A DNA stretch of 64,000 nt, taken from positions 496,001-560,000 of the forward strand of contig NZ_QUBQ01000002.1 in the NCBI RefSeq assembly GCF_003388735.1, written 5' to 3'. The DNA is from Paenibacillus paeoniae (GTDB lineage Bacteria > Bacillota > Bacilli > Paenibacillales > Paenibacillaceae). The notes under the pieces were generated by a model. The model was not told the origin of the DNA. It made no database searches and worked only from the letters and a program-made list of their open reading frames with translations. Positions 18,457 to 28,219 of the stretch are shown piece by piece. The first letter of the stretch is position 1; each line of letters begins with the position of its first letter. Position numbers and translations under genes: made by a program.

Positions 18457-19251
18457 TTACCCTCCTTGCACGAACAGACGCTTGCGCGCTGAACGCCATG
18501 TCAGCCAGATCGGAATTAGCAGCAGCAAGAACCAGAACAGCTGCAGCAATATAACGCTCCCCGCCTCTTCAAGCGGCGTTCTGCCGGTGAAGAACGAGCT
18601 GGGCAAATAGGTGATGGCCTGGAACGGCAGCCACTCCATAATGCCCGACAGCCAGCCGGGGAAAAACGCGATCGGCACAACTACGCCGGAGAACAGATCG
18701 ACCATGACACGTTTCATCCGCATCATGCCCTCGTTATTTTCCACGAAGAACGCGAACAGGCCGGTCATAATATTGATCTGGGAGTTGATCAGAAAGCTTA
18801 GAAACAGCATGACGAGATAAATCAGCCATACCTTCGGATCTGTAGGTAGTGATACCGGGAAAATCAGACAGACGATGAACAAGCCAGGCACCATAAAGAG
18901 CAGCAGTCGGAACAACCCTTCTCCAAAGCCCTGCATCATCTTCACAAACAAATAGTTATACGGACGGATCAATTGCACCGCTACGCTGCCGTCCCTAATT
19001 TCATTCGCAATCTCGCGGTCGAGATTGTTGAAGTAGAACGCACGTGCCATCCATGATACGGCGATATAGGTTGTCATCTGCGCCACGGTAAAGCCAGCTA
19101 GCGTATCCTGGCTTCCGTAGATGGCCTGCCACAAGAAATAATAAGCACCAATATTAATGGCATAAATAATAATCCCGCTGTAATAGTTGACCCGGTAAGC
19201 CAGCATCATCAGAAACCGGATTCGTATGAAATCGAAATACGCGCTCATCAT
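18457..19251 (-). CDS. ABC-2 family permease (DUF990 type), subunit 1
   Basis: A 264-aa membrane protein homologous in layout to the next permease, with VAVQLIRPYNYLFVKMMQGFGEG matching the conserved cytoplasmic loop. About six membrane helices are visible. Its start codon overlaps the stop of the ATPase gene (TCATGATG), and it is followed 6 bp later by the second permease. The three proteins would form a heteromeric exporter. No cargo can be inferred from context. Confidence 0.88.
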   Translation of the reverse strand: MMSAYFDFIRIRFLMMLAYRVNYYSGIIIYAINIGAYYFLWQAIYGSQDTLAGFTVAQMTTYIAVSWMARAFYFNNLDREIANEIRDGSVAVQLIRPYNYLFVKMMQGFGEGLFRLLLFMVPGLFIVCLIFPVSLPTDPKVWLIYLVMLFLSFLINSQINIMTGLFAFFVENNEGMMRMKRVMVDLFSGVVVPIAFFPGWLSGIMEWLPFQAITYLPSSFFTGRTPLEEAGSVILLQLFWFLLLLIPIWLTWRSARKRLFVQGG

Positions 19252-20276
19252 GACGTGGCGACTTCCTTCTTAGCAACATCTGCCGAACCCGACTGGTAGA
19301 TGCCCCGGACAATCTCGTCCGTATTCGTCTCAAATATTTTAATGTCGCGAATATCCGCTCCGCCGACGACTCTCGCCATCGCCTCCGAAACGCTTACTTC
19401 ATGCGGAACGAACAGCTTGGCCGTTACGTCGTTTTCGATCGTCCAGCCCACGTTGATGCCTTCCGTTAATTGCTTCAGCTTCGCGATTGGCGTCTGATTG
19501 GCGAATTGGAACTGGATCTCCCGCCCTTTGCTCCACTTCGTCTTCAGCTCGTCCAATCCGCCGTCATAGATAACACGACCGTCGTCGAGCATAATAACCC
19601 GCGAGCACAGTGCTTCAATATCCTGCAAATCATGCGTGGTCAACAGAATGGTCGTGCCTTCTTCTCGGTTCATCTGCATCAGAAAATCTCTGATCTCCGT
19701 CTTTACCACAATATCAAGGCCGATGGTCGGCTCATCCAAGAACAGGATAGAGGGATTATGCAGCAGTGATGCCACAAGCTCACAGCGCATCCGCTGTCCA
19801 AGACTTAGCTTCCGGACAGGACGATTCAGCAGATCGCCAAGCTCCAGCCGTTCCACCAGATTGTTAAGCCGCTTGCGGAAGTCGGCCTCCGGTACTCTAT
19901 ACACCTTGCGAAGCAGTTGGAACGATTCGATAACGCCAATATCCCACCATAGCTGCGATCGCTGACCGAATACGACACCAATGCCATTTACAAACTTTTC
20001 GCGATCCTTATAAGGCACATAGCCGTTCACCTTCAGCTCGCCCGCAGTCGGCACAAGAATGCCGGTCAGCATTTTAATGGTAGTTGACTTGCCCGCTCCG
20101 TTCTCTCCAATGTAACCGCAAATCTCACCTTGCGGAATTTGGAATGAAATATCTTTGACTGCCCTTACTTCTCTATACTCACGTTTAAACAGATCTTTGA
20201 GTGCGCCTGATAAGCCTTCGCGGTTTTTTTGTACGCGAAACTCTTTGCGCAGATCCTTAACGTCTATCGCCAGCAT
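19248..20276 (-). CDS. ABC exporter ATP-binding protein
   Basis: I take the ATG at 20276 (342 aa) because GAGGAG lies 11 nt upstream and the protein then begins with the usual domain start (MLAIDVKDLRKEF); the frame runs 40 codons further upstream without support. Walker A GENGAGKST is at 57-65, followed by signature LSLGQRMR, Walker B ILFLDEPTIGLD and the H-loop TTHDLQDIE. The C-terminal ~90 residues resemble the regulatory tail of ABC-2 exporter ATPases. It is the first gene of the operon with two DUF990 permeases. Confidence 0.94.
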   Translation of the reverse strand: MLAIDVKDLRKEFRVQKNREGLSGALKDLFKREYREVRAVKDISFQIPQGEICGYIGENGAGKSTTIKMLTGILVPTAGELKVNGYVPYKDREKFVNGIGVVFGQRSQLWWDIGVIESFQLLRKVYRVPEADFRKRLNNLVERLELGDLLNRPVRKLSLGQRMRCELVASLLHNPSILFLDEPTIGLDIVVKTEIRDFLMQMNREEGTTILLTTHDLQDIEALCSRVIMLDDGRVIYDGGLDELKTKWSKGREIQFQFANQTPIAKLKQLTEGINVGWTIENDVTAKLFVPHEVSVSEAMARVVGGADIRDIKIFETNTDEIVRGIYQSGSADVAKKEVATS

Positions 20277-20543
20277 ACTGTTAACAGCTCCTCTCGCTTC
20301 GACATTTCCTGGGAAATAGCGACTATATTGTTCCCTAATTGATAAAACTTGCATCAGGTTGGTCCTGAGCTTTATAATTTTATGATATGTAATCATACAT
20401 CAGTTATCTCGATGCGTAAACTGTGCTAAACCGATCCCAAGGTTCCATTCCAGGATACGGATATGTAGTACTCTAGCAGGCAGACACTATCGAAGACGAA
20501 ACAATTCTAATCGGCGTAGAGTGAAAGGAGACCAACGAACGCA

Positions 20544-21623
20544 ATGCGTACACGGTCAAGCAGCAAAGACAATAACAATTGGAAGTGGATTTGGATAAGC
20601 GTCTCTGTCGTTGTGGTGCTTCTTCTAGCGGGAGCTGCCGTTTGGGGCGCCGGTATCATCAGCGGGCTGGATAGCTTCCAAAAGGACCCGGAAGAATCGA
20701 TATTCAAAGGCATAGAACCGGAGAAAACAGTCGAAATTCCAAAATGGGAAGGCAAAGAGCGAGTCAACATCATGCTTCTCGGTGGAGATGCGCGTGATGC
20801 GAAAGAAGGCGAAGTAGCGCGCTCGGACTCTATATTGGTTGCTTCCTTCGATCCCGTTACGAAAAAAGCCCATCTATTCTCTGTCCTGCGGGATACTTAC
20901 GGTGAAAAAGGCTTCAAAGGACGAATTAATTCCGCTATTACGATAGGCGGACCATCACTGGCTATGAAGACGGTTGGCGATCTGCTCGGCCTTGAAATTC
21001 AATATTTTGTCTATACCGATTTTGAAGGATTCAAATCGCTTATCGACACGATCGGCGGCATTTACTTCGAGGTTGAAAAGGACATGCGTTACACAGACAA
21101 TGCGGACAAAAACCGCTACGATATTAATTTGAAAAAAGGCTATCAATTGCTTGACGGCGACAAAGCGCTTCAGTACGTCCGCTTCCGTCACGACGCAATG
21201 AGCGACTACACACGGACAGAGCGCCAGCGCAATTTCCTAAAGGCTCTAGCCGGTGAGCTTCAGTCCACGTGGAACCTGATTCGCATGAAGGAAATTTTGA
21301 ACAGCATTTCGCCTTATATCGAAACGAATCTGAGTGTATCCGATATGCTGAAGCTAGCTCAGCTTGGCCTCGACAGCCATGTAGGCGGCACCGCACAAAT
21401 CCCGCCAATGGAGCTGGTACAAGAGAAAATAGTCGCCGGCGCATCTGTCATCGGAATTAGGGACACCGATGCGCTCCTGGGATACGTACAGGAAGTACTC
21501 TCCAAGGACGATTCGATTCCGGAGCCATCCGAGACGCCTGACGAGAATGGCAGTAATGCCGGCACCTCCGCAAGCGGCGGCGGCGTATCGGGAAGCACAG
21601 GCAGCGCGGTAAGCAGCAGGTAG
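20544..21623 (+). CDS. LytR-CpsA-Psr (LCP) family cell-wall polymer ligase
   Basis: A 359-aa membrane protein with a short cytoplasmic N-terminus, one helix (about 16-40) and an extracytoplasmic LCP domain. Key segments are NIMLLGGDARD, RSDSILVASFDP, FSVLRDTYG and GRINSAITIGG, then LDGDKALQYVRFRHDAMSDYTRTERQRNFLKAL, which carries the conserved Arg residues that bind the lipid pyrophosphate. LCP enzymes transfer teichoic acid or other polymers to peptidoglycan. A Gly/Ser-rich tail ends the protein. AAAGGAG is rather far (about 12 nt) from the ATG. It is transcribed divergently from the exporter operon. Confidence 0.93.
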   Translation: MRTRSSSKDNNNWKWIWISVSVVVVLLLAGAAVWGAGIISGLDSFQKDPEESIFKGIEPEKTVEIPKWEGKERVNIMLLGGDARDAKEGEVARSDSILVASFDPVTKKAHLFSVLRDTYGEKGFKGRINSAITIGGPSLAMKTVGDLLGLEIQYFVYTDFEGFKSLIDTIGGIYFEVEKDMRYTDNADKNRYDINLKKGYQLLDGDKALQYVRFRHDAMSDYTRTERQRNFLKALAGELQSTWNLIRMKEILNSISPYIETNLSVSDMLKLAQLGLDSHVGGTAQIPPMELVQEKIVAGASVIGIRDTDALLGYVQEVLSKDDSIPEPSETPDENGSNAGTSASGGGVSGSTGSAVSSR

Positions 21624-21640
21624 TTCATCATCTATTTTTG

Positions 21641-21675
21641 AAAAAGAGCACATCCCGTGCTCTTTTTCTTTTTCT
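21641..21675 (+). terminator. Terminator of the LCP gene
   Basis: AAAAAGAGCAC and GTGCTCTTTTT with a 5-nt loop, followed by a T-rich run, 18 bp after the stop. Confidence 0.92.
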
Positions 21676-21741
21676 CTTTCTCCGATTCGGTTAAACTAGT
21701 TAAGTTGAAAGAATGCTTGCACACCGAAAGGAATGATCGTC

Positions 21742-23052
21742 ATGTCCAAACATAGACCCACATCCGAGCTTCTCTATGAGGAGGCTCTGCAGCATATTGT
21801 AGGAGGCGTAAACAGCCCTTCCCGTTCATTCAAAGCCGTAGGCGGAGGGGCTCCAGTATTCATGAAACGTGCCGAAGGCGCTTATTTCTGGGATGTAGAT
21901 GACAACCGCTATATCGATTATTTGGCCGCTTATGGTCCTATTATTACCGGACATGCCCATCCCCATATTACAGAAGCTATCGTACGCGCTGCACAAAACG
22001 GGACGCTCTACGGCACCCCGACGGAGCTTGAGATCAAGCTGGCCCACATGCTGAAGGAAGCCATTCCTTCGATGGACAAGGTGCGATTCGTAAACTCCGG
22101 TACAGAGGCGGTTATGACGACTATTCGGGTAGCCAGAGCCTATACCAAACGCAACAAAATCATTAAATTCGCCGGCTGCTACCACGGTCATTCCGACCTC
22201 GTTCTGGTAGCCGCAGGCTCGGGCCCTTCCACGCTCGGCATCCCGGACAGCGCAGGCATCCCGACCAGCATCGCAAACGAAGTCATTACGGTGCCCTTCA
22301 ACGATCTGGCCGCCCTAGAGCAAGCCTTACAGCGTTGGGGCGACGACACGGCAGCGGTTATGGTAGAGCCGATTGTCGGCAACTTCGGTATGGTCATGCC
22401 GCATGAAGGTTTCTTAGAAGGCCTGTGCAAGCTGACCCGCGAAGCCGGGGCGCTTGTCATCTATGACGAGGTAATCAGCGCGTTCCGCTTCCACTACGGC
22501 TCGTCGCAAACCTATCACGCTTTCGCCGACCATGCGGCAATCGAACCAGACTTGACGGCGCTGGGCAAAATCATCGGCGGCGGGCTGCCGATCGGCGCCT
22601 ATGGCGGACGCCGCCATATTATGGAGCAGGTGGCCCCGCTTGGTCCTGCCTATCAGGCAGGCACAATGGCCGGCAATCCTGCATCCATCTCCGCAGGCAT
22701 CGCTTGTCTGGAGGTGCTGCAGGAAGCAGGCATCTATGACCGAATGGATCGGCTCGCTTCGAAGCTGGCTGATGGCCTACATGCGGCAGCCAAGAAGAAT
22801 GGCATCCCGCTGACGATCAATCAGATCCGCGGCTCCTTCTCCGCTCACTTCTGCGATCATCCCGTCACGAATTACGACGAAGCGCTGGATACCGACGGCG
22901 AGCGGTTCGGCAAGTTTTTCCGCTTGATGCTGGATCAGGGTGTTAATCTTGCCCCTTCCAAATACGAGGCCTGGTTCCTGACGATTGCTCATACGGATGA
23001 GGATATTGAAGCGACTATCGAAGCAGCGGAACGCGCTATGGCTGCACTATAG
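21742..23052 (+). CDS. hemL: Glutamate-1-semialdehyde 2,1-aminomutase
   Basis: A 436-aa PLP enzyme that makes 5-aminolevulinate in tetrapyrrole synthesis. The ATG at 21742 is chosen over one 9 bp earlier because AAAGGA then lies 9 nt upstream. The PLP Schiff-base lysine is Lys276 ([11 protein letters not shown]). [15 protein letters not shown] and the YDEV motif (241-244, with the PLP-contacting Asp) are present. It is not in a hem operon here; a GNAT acetyltransferase gene follows 18 bp downstream, probably on the same transcript. Many Bacilli carry two hemL-type paralogues, so this could be the accessory copy (inference). Confidence 0.95.
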   Translation: MSKHRPTSELLYEEALQHIVGGVNSPSRSFKAVGGGAPVFMKRAEGAYFWDVDDNRYIDYLAAYGPIITGHAHPHITEAIVRAAQNGTLYGTPTELEIKLAHMLKEAIPSMDKVRFVNSGTEAVMTTIRVARAYTKRNKIIKFAGCYHGHSDLVLVAAGSGPSTLGIPDSAGIPTSIANEVITVPFNDLAALEQALQRWGDDTAAVMVEPIVGNFGMVMPHEGFLEGLCKLTREAGALVIYDEVISAFRFHYGSSQTYHAFADHAAIEPDLTALGKIIGGGLPIGAYGGRRHIMEQVAPLGPAYQAGTMAGNPASISAGIACLEVLQEAGIYDRMDRLASKLADGLHAAAKKNGIPLTINQIRGSFSAHFCDHPVTNYDEALDTDGERFGKFFRLMLDQGVNLAPSKYEAWFLTIAHTDEDIEATIEAAERAMAAL

Positions 23053-23070
23053 AAAGGAGATGTATCCAAC

Positions 23071-23553
23071 ATGACTATTATCACTCGCTTATCCGAAGCT
23101 GATGATTTTCCATCTCTAGTCGAACTGAACAATGTGTTATGGAACGAAGAAAACTCACCGCTCCCCATTCATTGGGACAGTCCAGAGGAATACGGGAAGT
23201 TCAATCCGCCCGGTTCTGAGATTGTGGCCCTGTGCGACGGTCAGCTTTGCGGCTACGTTAGTCTTCAACAAGGCAAGATGGATTCGAACATCCATGTAAT
23301 TACACTGGCCATTGGCGTCGACTCGCAATTCAGAGGAGCAGGCGCCGGAAGACTGCTGCTGGATGCAGCTTATGACTGGGGGAAGCAGCACGGCAAGCGC
23401 AAGCTGTCCCTGCGCGTTCTGGCAACCAACACGTCTGCTATCGCTTTTTATGAAAAATGCGGGTTCCACATACAGGGCAGGCTGATAGAAGAGTTTTTCC
23501 TTAACGGCCAGTACGTAGATGACATCTTCATGTACAAGAGAATTGAGTCCTAA
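23071..23553 (+). CDS. GNAT family N-acetyltransferase
   Basis: A 160-aa acetyl-CoA-dependent acetyltransferase. The acetyl-CoA loop is recognisable as LAIGVDSQFRGAGAGRLLLDAA (R/Q-x-x-G-x-G/A type), followed by LRVLATNTSAIAFYEKCGF, the usual strand 5-helix 4 region. GAAAGGAGATG gives a good ribosome binding site, and the gene lies 18 bp after hemL. Substrate unknown. Confidence 0.92.
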   Translation: MTIITRLSEADDFPSLVELNNVLWNEENSPLPIHWDSPEEYGKFNPPGSEIVALCDGQLCGYVSLQQGKMDSNIHVITLAIGVDSQFRGAGAGRLLLDAAYDWGKQHGKRKLSLRVLATNTSAIAFYEKCGFHIQGRLIEEFFLNGQYVDDIFMYKRIES

Positions 23554-23856
23554 TCAGCAAGGGACGAAAGGGTCTGTCCCAAAATCCGGAATAGCCGTGC
23601 CACACACTACTAATTGCGCCAAAAGGACAGAAAACCGAAAAAGTATCGCAGAGCAATGCTAAATGCTCGGAATCGCCCCAAAAGGGAAGAAGGCGGCAAA
23701 CAAACGGAAAGCAGAAATAGCGAGACAGGGAGAACTACCCCGAATCGCTATTTCTTTTTCTCGTATGATTTTTTATCAAGCGAGCTGTCTCCTTAAGCAA
23801 ACATACCTACTTTGGGGTCAGCGTCTCTTTCTATTTCTTCTATCGTTTGCAGCTTG
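23554..23856 (+). other. Intergenic region with degenerate repeat and a terminator
   Basis: A hairpin GAAATAGCG (23714-23722) / CGCTATTTC (23746-23754) followed by TTTTTC looks like the terminator of the hemL-acetyltransferase unit, although 160 bp past the stop. Before it, AATTGCGCCAAAAGGACAG (23612) and AATCGCCCCAAAAGGGAAG (23670) are similar sequences 58 bp apart. No convincing gene is present. Confidence 0.5.
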
Positions 23857-25011
23857 CTATTGGTACGGTATAGCGATAAGTCGATCATCCGTACTGGATG
23901 GCTGACCGCGACCATCACGGTTATTCGTTATGAAATATAAAGTCCCATTCCTCAGCGCCAGGTCGCGTATCCGGCCCTCTCCTTCATGAATCGCTTCTAT
24001 TTCACCGCTCTCCGGCGTATAACGATAGATTGCTTCACCGCGCAGTGCAGCAATGAGTAGTCTGCCTTGGTCATCGATAATCGTACCGGACGGCGCGATC
24101 GCTTCATCACCTGTATGATAGAGCGGCGCAATCATTCCCTCTGAATGGTCATCCCCGATGACGACAGGCCAGCCATAGTTGCCGCCCCGCTCAATCCGGT
24201 TAATCTCATCATGTCCGCCCGGCCTGCCCGATGGCCCGTGCTCCGTACTGTACATGATGCCATCCTTCGTCCACGCCAGTCCTTGCGGATTGCGATGACC
24301 GTATGAATACATATAAGAACCTGGAATCGGATTATCGTCAGGAACGCCGCCTTCCAGCGTCATCCTAAGGATTTTTCCGGCCAGACTGTCCTTATTCTGG
24401 GATAGCGAGGTCACTTGCGCATCCCCCGTCGTCACGTAAAGCATGCCGTCAGGACCAAAGGCCATTCGTCCGCCGTTATGGTACATATCGCCCGGAATGC
24501 CCTCCAGCAATGCCCGTTCCTCTGCCCATTCCGAGCCTTCCCGCTTTAGCAGAACAACCCGGTTCATCGTACCCTCTGATCCGCGATAAGTATGATAGGC
24601 ATAAGCAAGTCCCGAATCGTGAAAATCAGGAGCGAGCAGCAAGCCTAGAAACCCGCCCTCTCCGTCATGATGAACGGATTTGCCGAGGCGCACCGCTTGG
24701 CGTTTGATTTCGCCATCCTTTACTTGAACGATATTGCCTTCCCGTTCGCTCAAATAAATATCGTCGCCATCCCATACAATCGACCAAGGTATGCGAAGAC
24801 CAGCGCTAATCTGAATTGGGGACGATTCTTTTGCCCCTTCAGACGAGTTAGGCTCCTCCGGATTGGAGACGACTGGCGACTTCTGATCCGTAGCGACAGG
24901 TGCTTGTATCGTATTCCCTTCACTAGGCTTATCTCCTGTACCGCTGCACGCAATTAGCGTAACAAACAGCAGCAATAGAACTGCCCCAAGCTTCACCAGA
25001 CGAATGCTCAT
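23857..25011 (-). CDS. Lipoprotein PQQ-type glucose/sorbosone dehydrogenase
   Basis: A 384-aa protein with a signal peptide and lipobox LIAC (Cys22), then a Ser/Pro/Glu-rich linker and a six-bladed beta-propeller of the soluble glucose dehydrogenase / sorbosone dehydrogenase family. Visible blades include GLRIPWSIVWDGDDIYLSE, EGGFLGLLLAPDF, MAFGPDGMLYVTTGDA and GHRNPQGLAWTKDG. The His of GHRNPQG and the Arg/His-containing HNGGR match PQQ-binding positions of the family. It would oxidise aldose sugars outside the membrane, but many such homologues have no proven activity. It follows the monophosphatase gene by 23 bp. Confidence 0.88.
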   Translation of the reverse strand: MSIRLVKLGAVLLLLFVTLIACSGTGDKPSEGNTIQAPVATDQKSPVVSNPEEPNSSEGAKESSPIQISAGLRIPWSIVWDGDDIYLSEREGNIVQVKDGEIKRQAVRLGKSVHHDGEGGFLGLLLAPDFHDSGLAYAYHTYRGSEGTMNRVVLLKREGSEWAEERALLEGIPGDMYHNGGRMAFGPDGMLYVTTGDAQVTSLSQNKDSLAGKILRMTLEGGVPDDNPIPGSYMYSYGHRNPQGLAWTKDGIMYSTEHGPSGRPGGHDEINRIERGGNYGWPVVIGDDHSEGMIAPLYHTGDEAIAPSGTIIDDQGRLLIAALRGEAIYRYTPESGEIEAIHEGEGRIRDLALRNGTLYFITNNRDGRGQPSSTDDRLIAIPYQ

Positions 25012-25034
25012 CCCATCGACCTCCCTTTCCGAAT

Positions 25035-25895
25035 CTACTCCGCCGCTTCCGCTTTCTTCAATGCTTCCACCAGCTCTTTATGCAATAACCCGTTGCTGGC
25101 TACAACATCGCGTACGCCAAGCGTATACGGCGCCCCGCTCGTATCCGTCACCACTCCGCCCGACTCCTGAATAAGCAGCACGCCTGCTGCCATATCCCAG
25201 CTATTCAGTCCGATCTCCCAAAAACCGCTCAGTCGTCCTGAGGCGACATAGGCCAAATGCAGCGCGGCCGAGCCCGCCACTCGCAAATTGCGTACCTGAG
25301 GGGCCAGTTCACTGATTCCCTTTAAATTAAGCGGCAGTGCATACTCCCTCTCCGCAGGCAATCCTGTAGCGATCAAGCTTTCCTTCAGCGATGCATCCTC
25401 AGCTACCTGCATTCGCTTGCCATGCACGTAAGCGCCTTTGCCCTTCTCAGCAATAAACAGCTCATCCTTTATAGGGTCGTACACGACGCCAACGATGACC
25501 TCTCCTCGATAAGCGAGGGCAATAGACACGCAGAAGAAAGGGAAGCCGTGCACGAAATTAGTCGTGCCGTCTATAGGGTCCACAATCCATAAGTATTCCG
25601 AATCCTGTGCCTCCTCCAGCGCCTTCGCTGAAGCTTCCGGACCAGGCTCGCATCCTTCCTCCCCCAGAAAAGAATGGTGGGGAAAATGTGTACCGATCAG
25701 CTTACGGATAAGCCGCTCGGAACCCTTGTCCACCTCAGTTACAAGGTCGTGCTCCGAATATTTTATTTCAAGGCTGGCGTAATTGCCCAGCTTGGTCATG
25801 ATCCATTCCCCGGCCTTCGCTGCGCAATTAATGGCAACAGCAGTAAAGCTCTTGCTTCCAACCACGAAGGCATTGTTCCCTTCCGTCACTTTCAA
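25035..25895 (-). CDS. Inositol monophosphatase family protein
   Basis: A 286-aa Mg2+-dependent phosphatase. Motif A DPIDGTTNF starts at Asp106, the upstream metal ligands are in FLGEEG (77-81), and motif B reads SWDMAAGVLLIQESGG. These residues coordinate three metal ions in the family. The start is a TTG at 25895 with AAGGAG 5 nt upstream. Likely substrates are inositol phosphates or similar sugar phosphates in the cytoplasm. It is followed closely by the lipoprotein dehydrogenase gene. Confidence 0.92.
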   Translation of the reverse strand: MKVTEGNNAFVVGSKSFTAVAINCAAKAGEWIMTKLGNYASLEIKYSEHDLVTEVDKGSERLIRKLIGTHFPHHSFLGEEGCEPGPEASAKALEEAQDSEYLWIVDPIDGTTNFVHGFPFFCVSIALAYRGEVIVGVVYDPIKDELFIAEKGKGAYVHGKRMQVAEDASLKESLIATGLPAEREYALPLNLKGISELAPQVRNLRVAGSAALHLAYVASGRLSGFWEIGLNSWDMAAGVLLIQESGGVVTDTSGAPYTLGVRDVVASNGLLHKELVEALKKAEAAE

Positions 25896-26020
25896 TCACT
25901 CTCCTTGCCTAACAATTTGGCATCCCACTATCATTTATGAATTTGCAACAATACATCTATCTTATTTCTATACGTAGATTGCCCGTGCTGCGTTTCGCCT
26001 GCTGCGCTAAAGATCGGGCC

Positions 26021-26839
26021 TCACCAATGAGCGATTCCTTCCCAAATCAGCTGAACCGACAAAGCGAGCAGCGTTACCCGAAGAAGCCACAACAGCCCCT
26101 TCCCGCTCATGCGCATCGCTATGTATGCACCCAGCTTCCCGCCTATCCATGCACCGGGAGCAAGGGCCAATACGAGCAGCCAGTTCATCTCCCCGAGCGC
26201 GACATGCATGCCGCTTCCCAATATGGACGAGAGAAAAATAACAAACATAGACGTGGCCGTCGCCACATGCGCCGGAAACCGGAACAATAATACCATCAAG
26301 GGCACGAACAGCGACCCGCCCCCGATTCCGAACAGTCCAGATATAAGGCCAACGCCAAATCCGATAGCCAGCGCTGGCAGCATTCCATAGCTGTAGCTGT
26401 GTCGAACACCTGATGCATCGATCAGCTCTCGCTTAATCGGCCACTCTTTCGTAAACGGTTTCATATAATCCCGAGCAATCAATAAACCAGCCATACCGAA
26501 CATAAAAATGCCAAATCCGAGCTGAAACACGCCCATCGGCAGCATGCCCGTTATAGCTGCACCCACCAAGGCTCCCGGTCCGCTCGTCGCAAAAAACAAC
26601 CATGCGCTCCGCTTATCTACAAGTCCCCGCTTAGCATAGGATACCGTAGATGCAAGCGCTGTCACAACGAGTACGGACAGAGATACCCCTACCGCAACCG
26701 CATGGTCGATAGGGGCTCCAATAAGCGACGGGCCGATGTACAACAGAGCGGGAACGATAATAATACCGCCTCCCAGCCCAACAATGCTGCCGAACATGGC
26801 CGCTACAACGCCCAATAAGACGAGTAATATCCATTCCAT
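26021..26839 (-). CDS. TauE/SafE family membrane exporter
   Basis: A 272-aa polytopic protein of the TauE/SafE (sulfite exporter / DUF81) family with eight or so hydrophobic segments. Gly-rich motifs occur in both halves: FGSIVGLGGGIIIVPALL near the N-terminus and GFGVGLISGLFGIGGGSLFVPLM in the middle. Members export small organosulfur or other anions. It begins 2 bp after the uvsE stop with no strong ribosome binding site of its own, suggesting translational coupling. Substrate unknown. Confidence 0.92.
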   Translation of the reverse strand: MEWILLVLLGVVAAMFGSIVGLGGGIIIVPALLYIGPSLIGAPIDHAVAVGVSLSVLVVTALASTVSYAKRGLVDKRSAWLFFATSGPGALVGAAITGMLPMGVFQLGFGIFMFGMAGLLIARDYMKPFTKEWPIKRELIDASGVRHSYSYGMLPALAIGFGVGLISGLFGIGGGSLFVPLMVLLFRFPAHVATATSMFVIFLSSILGSGMHVALGEMNWLLVLALAPGAWIGGKLGAYIAMRMSGKGLLWLLRVTLLALSVQLIWEGIAHW

Positions 26840-26841
26840 AG

Positions 26842-27864
26842 CTAATCAGGAGAAATCTCGACGCTTGCTCCGTCCAAGACCTTAACTCCTACACCTCTCT
26901 TCTCGAGCTCCTTCATATCCTCCATAAGCCGAAGCAGAGCAGCATCCTTGCTCTTCGCCTCCAGCATGCAATCGACCGCTGAAGCCTTTCGTGCAGCCCC
27001 CTTCAGAAACCGGAGCAATGGCTCAGCCTCCACAAAATCGGCATGACCTCTGGGGTCGGACAAGCTTTTCGGACTGGATGCATGAATTTTCGGAGGCAAA
27101 TCGCTCTCTTTAGCAAGACCAAGCCGCTTACGCTCCAGTTCCCAAGTGCGCATAATACGAGGCCAGAAGCCGCTTAGAAGCTCGTCCTCCTCTATACCGC
27201 CCGTATTGACGGCATGATGATGGATATCCAGCACCATCGGGACACCAACCGTCTCTGCGGCTGCCAGCGTTTCTGCGACATTGAATGTCTTGTCGTCATT
27301 CTCCAGCGTAACCCGGTTCCTGATGCGTGCGGACAATGCGCCGAATTGCTCGATGAATCTGGCGCCGGAGACGATCTTGTCGCCGTAGGCGCCGCCCATG
27401 TGGATGTTGCACTTGCTTCGCTCGTCCAGTTCCATAAGCTCAAGCATGCGGACGTGATGCTCCAAATCCAGCTCCGATTTCACCAGCACCTCCGGTCTCG
27501 GCGTACTGAATACGCAGAAGTGATCAGGATGGAACGACACTCTCATTCCGGTCTTCTTCACGTAATCGCCAACATCCCGAAAGGACGGTGCCAAGGGCGC
27601 GTAAGCGTCCCAATCCGCCACCCCTTCATGGGTAGCAAGCGGAATCAGCTTGGATGAAAAACGGTACATCGCAATTTCATGAGCATGGCTATGCTTCAAA
27701 ATGCGCAGCGTGCTCGCCAGATTCTCCTCCGCAATTCGCTCAAGCCGCCTCAGGCCAGCTTCCCGATCGTCCATCCCGGACAACGTTTTGTACGTCATTG
27801 TCCGGGATGGGGAGACGTTCTCCAGCAACAGGGTCATGGCCACGAAGCCGAATCTGACTATCAT
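26842..27864 (-). CDS. uvsE: UV DNA damage endonuclease
   Basis: A 340-aa TIM-barrel endonuclease of the UvdE/UvsE family, which nicks DNA immediately 5' of UV photoproducts and starts an alternative excision repair. Typical segments are MIVRFGFVAM at the N-terminus, MYRFSSKLIPLATH, MRVSFHPDHFCVFSTP, IHMGGAYGDK, VTLENDD and VLDIHHHAVN, which together carry the His/Glu/Asp metal ligands. Length fits. It overlaps or abuts genes on both sides (3 bp after the small gene at 27868-28185; 2 bp before the TauE gene). A spore-former would benefit from it after germination (inference). Confidence 0.95.
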   Translation of the reverse strand: MIVRFGFVAMTLLLENVSPSRTMTYKTLSGMDDREAGLRRLERIAEENLASTLRILKHSHAHEIAMYRFSSKLIPLATHEGVADWDAYAPLAPSFRDVGDYVKKTGMRVSFHPDHFCVFSTPRPEVLVKSELDLEHHVRMLELMELDERSKCNIHMGGAYGDKIVSGARFIEQFGALSARIRNRVTLENDDKTFNVAETLAAAETVGVPMVLDIHHHAVNTGGIEEDELLSGFWPRIMRTWELERKRLGLAKESDLPPKIHASSPKSLSDPRGHADFVEAEPLLRFLKGAARKASAVDCMLEAKSKDAALLRLMEDMKELEKRGVGVKVLDGASVEISPD

Positions 27865-27867
27865 ACG

Positions 27868-28185
27868 TTAGCCCCGCTCTCCGAAAAACATCTCATATGC
27901 CAGCGCAGTCTGCACCCGCGCCTCTTCATCCGTAAGCTTGCGCACCAGCCCCATCTCGACCTGTGTCACTTCTTCGCCTTGAAAGTTGATTTCTGCTATC
28001 GAAGCCGAAATGCGCACAATCGCAATCGCCTCGTTATTAGGCGTGTAGGCAATGACCTTCTGTCCCGTCGGATAGACGCGGAATCCGCTCTTTACCATTT
28101 TACCCTTGCCGTATTCCAACAATTCATATAGCTCCTGCTCCGACTTGAATTTGCATACCGAATTAAACTCCGTCTGAAATCCCAT
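27868..28185 (-). CDS. Small conserved-looking protein of unknown function
   Basis: A 105-aa soluble protein that I do not recognise. It has no signal peptide or membrane segment. Composition is balanced, with a predicted beta-rich middle (SGFRVYPTGQKVIAYTPNNEAIAIVRISASIAEINFQ would form strands) and a helical C-terminus. AGAGGA lies about 9 nt before the ATG. It is the first gene of a tight cluster with uvsE and the TauE/SafE exporter, which argues that it is real. Confidence 0.75.
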   Translation of the reverse strand: MGFQTEFNSVCKFKSEQELYELLEYGKGKMVKSGFRVYPTGQKVIAYTPNNEAIAIVRISASIAEINFQGEEVTQVEMGLVRKLTDEEARVQTALAYEMFFGERG

Positions 28186-28219
28186 GCAACTTCATCCTCT
28201 CTTCACTCTATAATGGCAT

